Below, piece by piece: positions 25,542 to 34,438 of a stretch of 64,000 bases of DNA; the stretch's first letter is position 1, and every line of letters starts with the position of its first letter. The notes under the pieces are model-generated. The model was not told the origin of the DNA and searched no databases. It saw only the letters and a program-made list of their open reading frames with translations. Where the stretch lies: contig CAXDRX010000001.1 in the NCBI GenBank assembly GCA_963991985.1, positions 121,855-185,854 on the forward strand, in the 5' to 3' direction. The DNA is from MED-G17 sp963991985. Lineage in GTDB: Bacteria; Bacteroidota; Bacteroidia; NS11-12g; UBA9320. Both the position numbers and the translations under genes were made by a program.

Positions 25542-27728
25542 ATGAGATTTTTCGCCGTTTTACTGTTTTTTTTCTTTTACTGTCCTTTGGAAGGACAAAA
25601 CAAAAAAGACATTACTTTAGAATCCATCTGGAAAAATTATGATTTTTATCCAATAAATTTGGGGGGATTCAAACACCTTCAAGACGGGCATTCATATTCT
25701 ATTTTCGAAGTAAATAAATCCACCAGGAGTGTTGAGGTCAACAAGTATGAATATAGAAAAAAAGAAAAAATAAATACTCTTATCAGTGCCCATGCCATTT
25801 GTAAAACTAACGGGCTTGAGCAGTTTTATTTTAGTGATTACCAATTCAGTGCTGATGAATCGATGGCCTTACTGAGTTCCGAGGTAGAAAATATATACAG
25901 ACACAGTTCCAAAGCTATTTATTTTATATGGTTCAAGGCCAACAACCAACTTTCTAAATTAAGGGAAGAGAAAGTAATGTATGCTACGTTCGGCCCCAAA
26001 GGAGAAAAAATTGCTTACGTGCTAGACAACAATCTTTGGATTTATGACATCGCCAAACAAAAACATAGCCAAATCACCAATGATGGGAAGATCAACGAAA
26101 CTATAAATGGTTCAGTAGATTGGGTCTACGAAGAAGAATTTTCCATGGACAAGGGCTTTTTTTGGAACATCGATGGAAGCCAAATTGCTTATTACAAATT
26201 CGACGAAAGCGCCGTTAAAGAGTGGCAAATGAAAAAATTTGGCAGTTTGTATCCTAACGTATACAAATACAAATATCCAAAAGCAGGTGAAGACAATTCA
26301 GTGGTAAGAGTTTTTGTAGCAGATGTAAAAAGTAAAAAATCTAAGGAAATTGAAGTCAATGCCAACCAGAATCAATACATTCCCAGAGTTCAATGGACAA
26401 AGACCCCTCATCTTTTGAGTATACAAAGACTAAATCGACTTCAAAATCAGTGGGAACTTGTACTGGCCAATACTTCTAAAAATAGCCAAAAAGTTGTTTT
26501 GACAGAAAAAAACAAACGCTATATAGACATCCACAACGATCTTTATTTTTTAGATGATAAAGAACATTTTATTCTCAAAAGTGAACGGAATGGCTTTTGG
26601 CATTTGTACTTGCATAAAAACAATGGACCACAAGTTTTTCAAATCACCAAAGGAGACTGGGAAGTTGATGAAGTAATAGGATTGGACGAAAAAAAAGAAC
26701 GTTTGTATTATACAAGTACTGAAGAATCACCTCTTGAAAGGCACCTGTATTCCATTGGTTTTGACGGAAACGAAAAAAAACAAATTAGCCAACATAATGG
26801 TACCCATCATGCAGAGATTTCAACAAATGGAGACATTCTTTACCATCATTATTCTAGCTTTACCGAACCAAGCAAATATTTCTTTAGAACTTCCAATGGG
26901 GAAATTATTCGAACCTTAGAAGACAACAAAAAATTCAACCAAAAATTAAAAAGTTATCAACTTTCCGAGCCACAATTTGAAGCGCTTGATTTGGGCTATG
27001 AAAATTTTAACTTTTGGATCATCAAACCATTCAATTTTGATAGCACAAAAAAATATCCTTTGCTAATGCACGTATACGGAGGACCAGGTTCTCAAACGGT
27101 CACAAATGAATGGGGATGGTTCAACTATTTCTGGCATCAGATGTTGGCCAATAGGCATGGAATTATTGTGGTATCTGTGGATGGAAGAGGTACCGGTGGG
27201 CGTGGCGATGAATTCAAAAAGCAAACCTATTTGCAACTTGGTAAATTTGAATTGGAAGATCAAATCAATGCAGCAAATGCCCTAGGTAAGATAAAATATA
27301 TCGATAAAAAAAGAATTGGGATTTGGGGCTGGAGTTTCGGCGGATATATGAGTAGCTTGGCCATCACCAAAGGACATAAGGTGTTTTCAACCGCAATTGC
27401 CGTTGCACCGGTAACCAATTGGCGATTCTACGACAATATTTATACCGAAAGATTTATGCGAACACCCCAGGAAAACGGCAGCAATTATGACATCAACTCC
27501 CCCATCAACCACGTAGACTCAATTCATGGAAAATATCTCATTATTCATGGAACGGGTGATGACAATGTGCATTTTCAGAATTCAGCTGAAATGGTAAAAA
27601 TCATGGTTCACAAAAATATTCCGTTCGATTCAGAATTCTATCCCAACAAATCGCATGGAATTTCAGGTGGATTTACCCGACTTCACTTGTATCAAAAAAT
27701 GACCAATTTTCTACTGGAAAACCTATAA
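25542..27728 (+). CDS. Dipeptidyl peptidase IV-like S9 family peptidase (second copy)
   Basis: 728 residues with a signal peptide (1-18, ending LEGQ), a DPP-IV beta-propeller N-domain containing the double-Glu motif WVYEEEF (substrate N-terminus recognition), and a C-terminal alpha/beta-hydrolase domain. The catalytic triad is Ser598 (GWSFGGYM), Asp673 (GTGDDNVHFQ) and His705 (NKSHGI). It fits the DPP-IV consensus more closely than the copy at 19.7 kb and is a good candidate for a true X-Pro dipeptidase. The next gene, 41 bases on, encodes a POT peptide transporter. Confidence 0.94.
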   Translation: MRFFAVLLFFFFYCPLEGQNKKDITLESIWKNYDFYPINLGGFKHLQDGHSYSIFEVNKSTRSVEVNKYEYRKKEKINTLISAHAICKTNGLEQFYFSDYQFSADESMALLSSEVENIYRHSSKAIYFIWFKANNQLSKLREEKVMYATFGPKGEKIAYVLDNNLWIYDIAKQKHSQITNDGKINETINGSVDWVYEEEFSMDKGFFWNIDGSQIAYYKFDESAVKEWQMKKFGSLYPNVYKYKYPKAGEDNSVVRVFVADVKSKKSKEIEVNANQNQYIPRVQWTKTPHLLSIQRLNRLQNQWELVLANTSKNSQKVVLTEKNKRYIDIHNDLYFLDDKEHFILKSERNGFWHLYLHKNNGPQVFQITKGDWEVDEVIGLDEKKERLYYTSTEESPLERHLYSIGFDGNEKKQISQHNGTHHAEISTNGDILYHHYSSFTEPSKYFFRTSNGEIIRTLEDNKKFNQKLKSYQLSEPQFEALDLGYENFNFWIIKPFNFDSTKKYPLLMHVYGGPGSQTVTNEWGWFNYFWHQMLANRHGIIVVSVDGRGTGGRGDEFKKQTYLQLGKFELEDQINAANALGKIKYIDKKRIGIWGWSFGGYMSSLAITKGHKVFSTAIAVAPVTNWRFYDNIYTERFMRTPQENGSNYDINSPINHVDSIHGKYLIIHGTGDDNVHFQNSAEMVKIMVHKNIPFDSEFYPNKSHGISGGFTRLHLYQKMTNFLLENL

Positions 27729-27769
27729 ATTTAAAAAACATATTTTTACCAAAATTTAATAAATAAAAA

Positions 27770-29281
27770 ATGAACCAGGCTACAACAAAAAAAGGTCATC
27801 CAAAAGGACTAATGACTTTGTTTTTCTCCGAAATGTGGGAACGATTTTGCTACTATGGGATGCGTACTTTGCTTACCCTTTATTTGGTAAAATCTCTTCT
27901 AAAAGGAGACGCTGAAGCTTCATTAATTTATGGAGCCTATACTGGTCTTGTCTACGCAGCACCTATTTTAGGAGGACGACTTGCGGATAAATATTTAGGG
28001 TATCGATATGCCATCATTTTGGGAGCAATTCTTATGGCCATTGGCGAGTTTCTTATCGTTGGTGGAAAATACTTTTTACCTGGCGGAGATGAATTTGCCC
28101 TTTTGGCAGGGATGGGTGCTTTGATCATTGGGAATGGTTATTTCAAAGCCAATATTTCAACAATTGTAGGAAAACTTTATGACGATGGCGATCCAAGAAG
28201 GGATTCTGGTTTTACCATCTTTTATATTGGGATTAATGTTGGTGCCTTGTTGGCAACCACAGTGGTAGCATTCATTGGGGAAACTTACGGATTTGACAAA
28301 GGCTTTGCTTTGGCTGGCATTGGTATGCTGCTCGGATTGTTCATATTTTATGGCGGAAAAAACAATTATGCCGCCGCTGCAGGTTTGGACATCAAGGAAG
28401 AGGCTAAGAAAAAAGTTTTTGGTCCGTTCAATTCTGTTCATCTTATTACCCTCGGTTCTCTTTTCTTAATTCCGCTTTGCTATTTATTGATTTTGAAAAA
28501 TAGTCTAATGGACTACATTCTACTTGGTCTTTTTCTGTATATATCGTATTACATGTTCCACCAAGGCAAAAAAGCAGATCAAGAAAATGGCACAAAAATG
28601 TGGGCCGACCGAATGATTGCCCTCATCATTTTTATGATCATCAATATTGCTTTTTGGGCTTGTTTTGAACAGGCAGGAACATCCCTAACCTTGTTTGCGG
28701 ATAGAAACGTAAATAGATCTCTGCTTGGCTGGACAATGCCTGCCTCAATGACTCAATTCTTCAATCCAGCGTTCATTATAATTTTCGGTTCTATTTTTTC
28801 TATTATGTGGATTCGATTGTCTGAAAAAGGAAAGAATCCAAGTATTCCATACAAGTTTGCCTTTGGGATTATTCAATTGGCCTTAGGGTTTTTGGTTACC
28901 CAAATTGGATTTCAATTTGTAAATGCTGATTTTCAAGTTCCACTTTTGACACTTGTTTTTCTTTATATGTTGCACACAACAGGTGAACTATTTCTCTCTC
29001 CCATTGGACTCTCCATGGTTACCAAATTGTCTCCAAAAAATATAGCCAGTACAGCAATGGGTGCTTGGTTTCTCAGCTTTGCAATTGCCAACTATGTAGG
29101 TGGTAAAATTGCAACCTTAACTGGTGGTCATGGTGAGGAAGGGCAAACATTGACACCCAGTGAAGGATTGGAAAAATATATTTCGGTATTTACCAATATG
29201 GGTTTCATTCTTTTGGGCTTGGCTTTTCTCATTATTTTGGCCAACAAACCATTAAAAAAGCTAATGCACGGAGTGGAATAG
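27770..29281 (+). CDS. Peptide MFS transporter (POT/PTR family)
   Basis: 503 residues with 12-14 membrane helices. The N-terminus carries the POT signature EMWERFCYYGMRTLLTLYLV (ExxER-type motif for proton coupling), followed by GGRLADKYLGYR and GNGYFKANISTIVG, both POT family motifs, and FFxxxN-like IFYIGINVGAL. It imports di- and tripeptides with protons across the inner membrane. Placed 41 bases after a DPP-IV peptidase, it probably takes up the dipeptides that the peptidase releases. The leader before the ATG is A-rich, as is common in highly expressed Bacteroidetes genes. Confidence 0.95.
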   Translation: MNQATTKKGHPKGLMTLFFSEMWERFCYYGMRTLLTLYLVKSLLKGDAEASLIYGAYTGLVYAAPILGGRLADKYLGYRYAIILGAILMAIGEFLIVGGKYFLPGGDEFALLAGMGALIIGNGYFKANISTIVGKLYDDGDPRRDSGFTIFYIGINVGALLATTVVAFIGETYGFDKGFALAGIGMLLGLFIFYGGKNNYAAAAGLDIKEEAKKKVFGPFNSVHLITLGSLFLIPLCYLLILKNSLMDYILLGLFLYISYYMFHQGKKADQENGTKMWADRMIALIIFMIINIAFWACFEQAGTSLTLFADRNVNRSLLGWTMPASMTQFFNPAFIIIFGSIFSIMWIRLSEKGKNPSIPYKFAFGIIQLALGFLVTQIGFQFVNADFQVPLLTLVFLYMLHTTGELFLSPIGLSMVTKLSPKNIASTAMGAWFLSFAIANYVGGKIATLTGGHGEEGQTLTPSEGLEKYISVFTNMGFILLGLAFLIILANKPLKKLMHGVE

Positions 29282-29301
29282 ACGGATTCTTATTATTCCA
29301 C
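29273..29301 (+). terminator. Possible hairpin at the end of the peptide transporter gene
   Basis: GTGGAATA (29273-29280) and TATTCCAC (29294-29301) form an 8-bp stem with a 13-base loop that includes the stop codon region. No T tract follows, so it is a weak terminator candidate at best. Confidence 0.3.
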
Positions 29302-29308
29302 CATTAGA

Positions 29309-29341
29309 TTTGCCCTAATTCAGAACATAAAAGTATTTTCG
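29309..29341 (+). promoter_or_regulatory. Promoter for the nucleotide-sugar dehydrogenase gene
   Basis: TTTG (29309-29312), a 21-base spacer, then TATTTTCG (29334-29341, 7 of 8 bases of TAnnTTTG). The box ends 8 bases before the ATG at 29350. Confidence 0.45.
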
Positions 29342-29349
29342 CACCCGAA

Positions 29350-30606
29350 ATGAATCGTATTTGTGTTGTAGGCCTTGGGTACGTTGGTTTGCCCCTTGCC
29401 GTAGAGTTCGGTAAAAAGTACCCTACTCTAGGTTTTGATATCAATAAAAAGAGAATTGAGGAACTCAAGACTGGTCATGATGGCACATTGGAGGTTTCAT
29501 CGGAAGATCTTCAAAATGTAAATCATTTGAGTTATTCTCACCAAGAAAAAGATTTAGCCAATTCCAATGTATACATCATAACCGTTCCTACGCCAATTGA
29601 TCAAAATAAAAAGCCGGATTTAACACCTCTTCAAAAATCTAGCGAAATGGTTGGAAAATATCTTAAAAAGGGAGATTTGGTCATTTATGAGTCTACGGTT
29701 TATCCGGGCTGTACCGAAGAAGTGTGCGTACCAATTTTGGAAGCCTCCAGCAATCTTCGTTTTAATGAAGATTTTTATTGTGGCTATTCTCCAGAACGAA
29801 TCAACCCAGGGGACAAAGTTCATACCGTAACCAAAATCACCAAAGTAACATCGGGATCAACTCCACAGATTGCTGAAAAGGTAAATCAATTGTACAATAG
29901 TATTATTACTGCAGGAACTTATTTGGCAGAGAGCATTAAGGTTGCAGAAGCTGCGAAAGTAATTGAGAATTGCCAACGAGACCTAAACATCGCTTTTGTA
30001 AATGAACTTGCTCTTCTTTTTGACAAATTAAATATCGACACCTTATCCGTATTGAAAGCGGCAGGTACCAAATGGAACTTTCTACCCTTTCGGCCCGGTC
30101 TTGTTGGAGGACATTGCATAGGTGTAGACCCCTATTACCTCACACACAAAGCAGAAGAAGTTGGCTACCGCCCAGAAGTAATACTTTCGGGTAGAAGAAT
30201 CAATGACGGCATGGGAAAACATATCGCCAATAAAGTGGTAAAATTACTTGTCAATAGTGAGGAAAAAGTAAAAAATGCAAAAGTTTTAATATTGGGCATA
30301 ACCTTCAAAGAAAATTGTCCGGACATACGAAATACTAGGGTTACAGACATAATTGAAGAATTGGACGAATTTGGCTGCAACATTCAAACCTTCGACCCCT
30401 GGGCAAACAAGGAGGAGGTCAAACAAACATTTGGTATAGACTTACTCGAAAATATAGAATCGGAAGCTCCTTACAATGCGGTTATTCTCGCAGTAGGACA
30501 CAAACAATTTATGTCAATTGACCTCAAGAAAATTACGACAAGTTCATCTGTAATTTATGATGTGAAGTCCTTCTTAAAAGAACAAGAAATAACGGAAAGA
30601 CTTTAA
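29350..30606 (+). CDS. UDP-sugar (UDP-GlcNAc/GalNAc-type) 6-dehydrogenase
   Basis: 418 residues. An N-terminal Rossmann fold (VVGLGYVGLPLAVEFG, residues 5-20) is followed by TVPTPID, STVYPGCTEEVCVP, GYSPERINPGD, the dimerising middle domain (AEAAKVIENCQRDLNIAFVNE), the catalytic cysteine in GGHCIGVDPYYL, and a C-terminal UDP-binding domain (ITFKENCPDIRNT). The pattern is that of the TviB/WbpA group, which oxidises UDP-HexNAc to the uronic acid for surface polysaccharides. It stands alone here without a polysaccharide cluster, so the substrate is inferred from family resemblance only. Confidence 0.92.
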   Translation: MNRICVVGLGYVGLPLAVEFGKKYPTLGFDINKKRIEELKTGHDGTLEVSSEDLQNVNHLSYSHQEKDLANSNVYIITVPTPIDQNKKPDLTPLQKSSEMVGKYLKKGDLVIYESTVYPGCTEEVCVPILEASSNLRFNEDFYCGYSPERINPGDKVHTVTKITKVTSGSTPQIAEKVNQLYNSIITAGTYLAESIKVAEAAKVIENCQRDLNIAFVNELALLFDKLNIDTLSVLKAAGTKWNFLPFRPGLVGGHCIGVDPYYLTHKAEEVGYRPEVILSGRRINDGMGKHIANKVVKLLVNSEEKVKNAKVLILGITFKENCPDIRNTRVTDIIEELDEFGCNIQTFDPWANKEEVKQTFGIDLLENIESEAPYNAVILAVGHKQFMSIDLKKITTSSSVIYDVKSFLKEQEITERL

Positions 30607-30653
30607 ATCATCAAAAAAAATAGTCTAAACCCGCTTTTTATACTGGCATAAAC

Positions 30654-30661
30654 TAAGTTTG
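30654..30661 (+). promoter_or_regulatory. Putative -7 promoter box for the ABC permease pair
   Basis: TAAGTTTG is an exact TAnnTTTG match ending 13 bases before the TTG start at 30675. No TTTG at the right spacing upstream. Confidence 0.35.
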
Positions 30662-30674
30662 CTTTCTTCTCGAT

Positions 30675-31904
30675 TTGGAATTGTTCAGAGAAATAGGGCA
30701 ATCTTTAAGTAGAAATAGGCTTAGGACGCTTCTTACTGGTTTTGTAATGGCTTGGGGAATCTTCATGTTGGTCGTTTTGCTCGGCATTGGGAAAGGATTT
30801 CAAAATGGTTACTCCAAAGAGTTCAAAGATGATGCAGTCAATAGCATTCGAATTAGAAAAGGACAAATTTCTCGTCCTTACAAAGGACAACAAGTGGGGA
30901 AATATATCCAGCTCACCAATCAAGATTTGGATAACATTGCTCAAAATCTTCAAGGGATTGAACACATTTCTGCGAGATGGAATCAATATCGAAACAATGT
31001 TGTATCTTATCAAGAAAAGTCCGTTAGTTATATCATTAAAGGGGTACACCCAGACCATAAATACCTTGAAAAAACAATTGTCACAGAAGGGCGTTTTTTA
31101 AACAATTTTGACATTCATCAAAATAGAAAAGTAATCGCCATAGGTAAATGGGTCAACCAGGAATTATTTGGAAATCAATCTGGCCTAGGCAAGTGGATTT
31201 TTGTTAATGGTATCTCCTTTCAAGTTGTAGGCATCTTTAGGGATGAAGGTAGTGATGATGAAAATAAAGTTGTATTTATTCCAGTAACTACCGCACAAAG
31301 TGTTTTTGAAGGAGCGCCAAACATCGACCACATAATATTCAGCATCCCCAATGCCAACCTGGAAAAATCCAAAGCACTGGCAATGGAAGCCAAAGAAAGA
31401 TTGGCTAAAGTGCACCAGTTTGACCCCAATGACCCCAGAGCCTTGTTTGTAAGAAACAATTACGAAAATTTTCAAAAATTTTTAAGCGTTTTTCATGCCA
31501 TTGATGTATTTATTTGGATTATTGGTCTGATGACCATCATTGCGGGAATTATAGTTGTAAGCACAATCGTTTTGGTCAGCGTGAAAGAAAGAACAAAAGA
31601 AATTGGAATTCGAAAGGCCATTGGCGCCACACCATTTGCAATCAACAAAATGATTTTGCTAGAAAGCATGACACTTACCGCTATTTCAGGTTATGTGGGG
31701 ATGATTTTTGGCCTACTCTCACTAGAATGGATGAATTCTTTTTTTACCACAAAAGCTTCCTGGATGATCAGCAATCCTTCGGTATCTCTTACAATTGTAT
31801 GGACTTCTACTTTGATATTTATTTTTGCTGGGGTCGCTGCGGGAGCAGTTCCTGCAATTAGGGCATCCAAAGTAAAACCTGCAATTGCCTTAAAAAGCCT
31901 ATGA
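30675..31904 (+). CDS. MacB/FtsX-type ABC transporter permease (first of tandem pair)
   Basis: 409 residues starting with TTG. The family N-terminus (LFREIGQSLSRNRLRTLLTG) leaves no in-frame ATG that would keep it, and a -7 box lies just upstream. The layout is one N-terminal membrane helix, a large periplasmic MacB-PCD domain (about 45-270), then three C-terminal helices with the FtsX motif VKERTKEIGIRKAIGATPFAI. Such permeases pair with an ATP-binding subunit and often a periplasmic adaptor to move lipoproteins, peptides or drugs; neither is next to it. Its stop overlaps the next gene as ATGA. Confidence 0.9.
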   Translation: MELFREIGQSLSRNRLRTLLTGFVMAWGIFMLVVLLGIGKGFQNGYSKEFKDDAVNSIRIRKGQISRPYKGQQVGKYIQLTNQDLDNIAQNLQGIEHISARWNQYRNNVVSYQEKSVSYIIKGVHPDHKYLEKTIVTEGRFLNNFDIHQNRKVIAIGKWVNQELFGNQSGLGKWIFVNGISFQVVGIFRDEGSDDENKVVFIPVTTAQSVFEGAPNIDHIIFSIPNANLEKSKALAMEAKERLAKVHQFDPNDPRALFVRNNYENFQKFLSVFHAIDVFIWIIGLMTIIAGIIVVSTIVLVSVKERTKEIGIRKAIGATPFAINKMILLESMTLTAISGYVGMIFGLLSLEWMNSFFTTKASWMISNPSVSLTIVWTSTLIFIFAGVAAGAVPAIRASKVKPAIALKSL

Positions 31905-33145
31905 TAGAGATTTATAAAGAAGTAGTTCAAACTTTATTCCGTAATTTTTTTAGGACACTTGTGGTTGTTTTTTGCGTAGGATGGGGACTTCTCATGCTGA
32001 TTATCGTTTTGGGTTCAAGTGAAGGTTTAAAAAATGGAATTACAAAAAGCTATGCGGGTTCATCTTCCAATGCCTTTTTTATCTGGGGAAGAACTACAAG
32101 TAAGTCCCATTTGGGTTTGCCTAAACGAAGAAACATCCAATTTACCAATAGCGATATCAACTATATCAAAAAACAGGTTCCCGAATTGGACCACATAGCA
32201 CCGCGCAACCAATTGGGAGGTTACCGTGGTGGAAATAATGTAACACGAAAAGGTAAAAGTGGGGCTTTTCAGGTAAATGGAGACTTTCCTGATATTATGA
32301 AAATCAACAGATTTAGGCTTCAATCAGGTAGATTTATAAATCCAAATGACATTAAAGACAGAAGAAAGATTGCGGTGATTGGCACACAAGTAGTTAAAAT
32401 TCTTTTTGGACAAGGTGAAAATCCAATCGGGGGTTTTCTTGAAATTAATGGAGTATATTTTCAGGTAGTGGGAATTTTTCAGTCCACCGCAGACAACGAT
32501 GAACAAGAACGCTATGCAAACAGTATTTTAATTCCATTCAGCACTTTTCAAAACGCTTTCAACATGAACAATAAGGTGCGATGGTTTGCTTTTACTGCCA
32601 AGCCCGAATATCAGGCTGAATGGGTAGAAAAAAAAGTAAAAAAAGTTTTGGCACAAAAGCACAAAGTTCATCCAAACGATCTTCAAGCATTTGGTAGTTA
32701 CAATGAAGCCAGAGAATTCCAAAGATTACAATCTATTTTTTATACCGTCAAAGGTGTTGGGTGGTTTGTAGGACTACTTACATTATTTGCAGGGATAATT
32801 GCAGTAAGCAACATCATGCTGATTACAATAAATGAAAGAACGCAAGAGTTTGGTATTCGAAGGGCCATTGGAGCAACTCCCTTCCAAATTCTTTTGCATG
32901 TAATGATTGAAGCTTCTATGCTTACCATTTTTTCAGGTTATTTGGGACTCATTTTGGGCATCTGGAGCCTAGAGCTTTTTTCATCCCTGAATATAAGCTC
33001 AGAGAGTTTTCAAAACCCAAGTGTGAACTTAAAAACAGTACTCATTGCATTTTTTATACTTATATTTTCCGGTATTTTGGCTGGTATTTTGCCAGCTGTA
33101 AAAGCCATTAGGATAAAACCGATCGAGGCGCTAAAATTTGAATAA
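31901..33145 (+). CDS. MacB/FtsX-type ABC transporter permease (second of tandem pair)
   Basis: 414 residues with the same architecture as its neighbour: one N-terminal helix, a periplasmic MacB-PCD domain and an FtsX domain with INERTQEFGIRRAIGATPFQI and three helices. The two overlap as ATGA, so they are translationally coupled and probably form a heterodimeric membrane domain. The ATPase and adaptor would have to be encoded elsewhere, since the preceding gene is a sugar dehydrogenase and the next a plug-domain protein. Confidence 0.9.
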   Translation: MIEIYKEVVQTLFRNFFRTLVVVFCVGWGLLMLIIVLGSSEGLKNGITKSYAGSSSNAFFIWGRTTSKSHLGLPKRRNIQFTNSDINYIKKQVPELDHIAPRNQLGGYRGGNNVTRKGKSGAFQVNGDFPDIMKINRFRLQSGRFINPNDIKDRRKIAVIGTQVVKILFGQGENPIGGFLEINGVYFQVVGIFQSTADNDEQERYANSILIPFSTFQNAFNMNNKVRWFAFTAKPEYQAEWVEKKVKKVLAQKHKVHPNDLQAFGSYNEAREFQRLQSIFYTVKGVGWFVGLLTLFAGIIAVSNIMLITINERTQEFGIRRAIGATPFQILLHVMIEASMLTIFSGYLGLILGIWSLELFSSLNISSESFQNPSVNLKTVLIAFFILIFSGILAGILPAVKAIRIKPIEALKFE

Positions 33146-33148
33146 CCA

Positions 33149-34438
33149 ATGAAAAACATCATTTCTTTTTTGTTTTTATACCTATCCATTTTCGCCAGAC
33201 TCCATGGTGGATTTCTGCCCGTGGAATACAAAAACAAGGTATACGATTCAAAAATCAAAACAGTCATCTTAAGCAAAGCAGGCGATCTCAACAATCGGTC
33301 AGCAATTGTGAAGCTTGAAAGCGCTGAAAAACTTTTGTTGACCTTTGATGATTTGAGCGCCAGCAATGATTTTTTTCAATATACCTTTATACATTGTGAC
33401 GCTCAATGGGAACCTAGCTCCATCTACAATTCCGAATATTTAGAAGGAAATTCAATGGGAAATATTGATCACTTTCAATTTTCTACCAACACCTTGGTTT
33501 CTTATACACATTACCAACTTACTTTTCCAAACGATGACGTAAAAATTACAAAGTCAGGAAATTATTTACTTAAAATTTTTAGAAATTTTGATGAAGATGA
33601 TTTGGTGATTACCAGAAGATTTGTTGTTTTTGACCCCCAGGTTTCGATTGCGGGAAACGTTTCTGCAGCCTCTGATGTCCGCTACAGAAATCAAATGCAC
33701 GAAATTGATTTGAATGTCGACTTAAGATCTTACCAAGTTCCCAACCCTTATCAAGATGTTCGAGTCACTATTGTGCAAAACAATGCCTGGCCAACGGCAA
33801 TTTATGGGCTTCAGCCCCGAATGGTCAATGCCAATCACCTAAATTTTAATTATGAAGATAGAAATCTATTCCAAGCCTCAAACGAATACCGTTTTTTTGA
33901 CATAAGATCCCTTAGATATTTTAGCCAAAATGTAAAAACAAAATATAGAGATAGCCTCGTTCATGTGGTGCTCAAGAATGAACAAACCAAAGGCCACTTA
34001 AATTACATTTTTTGGAGAGATTTTAATGGAAAAAGAGTTGTTCAAAACAAAGATGGGGCAGATATTTCAGAGGATGCCGACTATGCCCTTGTGGTTTTTC
34101 GTTTAGAGGCTGAACACCCATTTTCATTCGAGCCTATTTATGTTTTTGGAGAACTTACAGACTGGCAATTGAAGGATGAATATCAGCTAAAGTACAATCC
34201 ATTAGAAAAAGTATATTTCTGCGAAGTTTTACTGAAACAAAGCTATTACAACTATCTATATGTCTCAAAAAATGATCAAAATGAAATTGACTTTACCTAT
34301 ACCGAAGGAAATCATTACCAAACAGAAAACGACTATTTTGTCTATTTTTACCACAGAAATCAATTTTACGACTACGATGAATGTGTAGGTTTTTTGCAAC
34401 TAAATTCTTCCAATCTAGGCAATGGAAATAGCCGATGA
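33149..34438 (+). CDS. Type IX secretion system plug-domain protein (DUF5103)
   Basis: 429 residues with an N-terminal signal peptide (about 1-21). The sequence has the DUF5103 pattern: NRSAIVKLESAEKLLLTFDDL, DAQWEPSSIYNSEYLEG, FPNDDVKITKSGNYLLKIF, then an all-beta C-terminal half. In Flavobacterium johnsoniae a protein of this family was seen plugging the periplasmic side of the SprA translocon, and the first domain carries the T9SS-plug name. No other T9SS gene is within the window. It begins 3 bases after the second ABC permease and overlaps dprA by 17 bases, so operon context gives no clue to function. Confidence 0.85.
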   Translation: MKNIISFLFLYLSIFARLHGGFLPVEYKNKVYDSKIKTVILSKAGDLNNRSAIVKLESAEKLLLTFDDLSASNDFFQYTFIHCDAQWEPSSIYNSEYLEGNSMGNIDHFQFSTNTLVSYTHYQLTFPNDDVKITKSGNYLLKIFRNFDEDDLVITRRFVVFDPQVSIAGNVSAASDVRYRNQMHEIDLNVDLRSYQVPNPYQDVRVTIVQNNAWPTAIYGLQPRMVNANHLNFNYEDRNLFQASNEYRFFDIRSLRYFSQNVKTKYRDSLVHVVLKNEQTKGHLNYIFWRDFNGKRVVQNKDGADISEDADYALVVFRLEAEHPFSFEPIYVFGELTDWQLKDEYQLKYNPLEKVYFCEVLLKQSYYNYLYVSKNDQNEIDFTYTEGNHYQTENDYFVYFYHRNQFYDYDECVGFLQLNSSNLGNGNSR

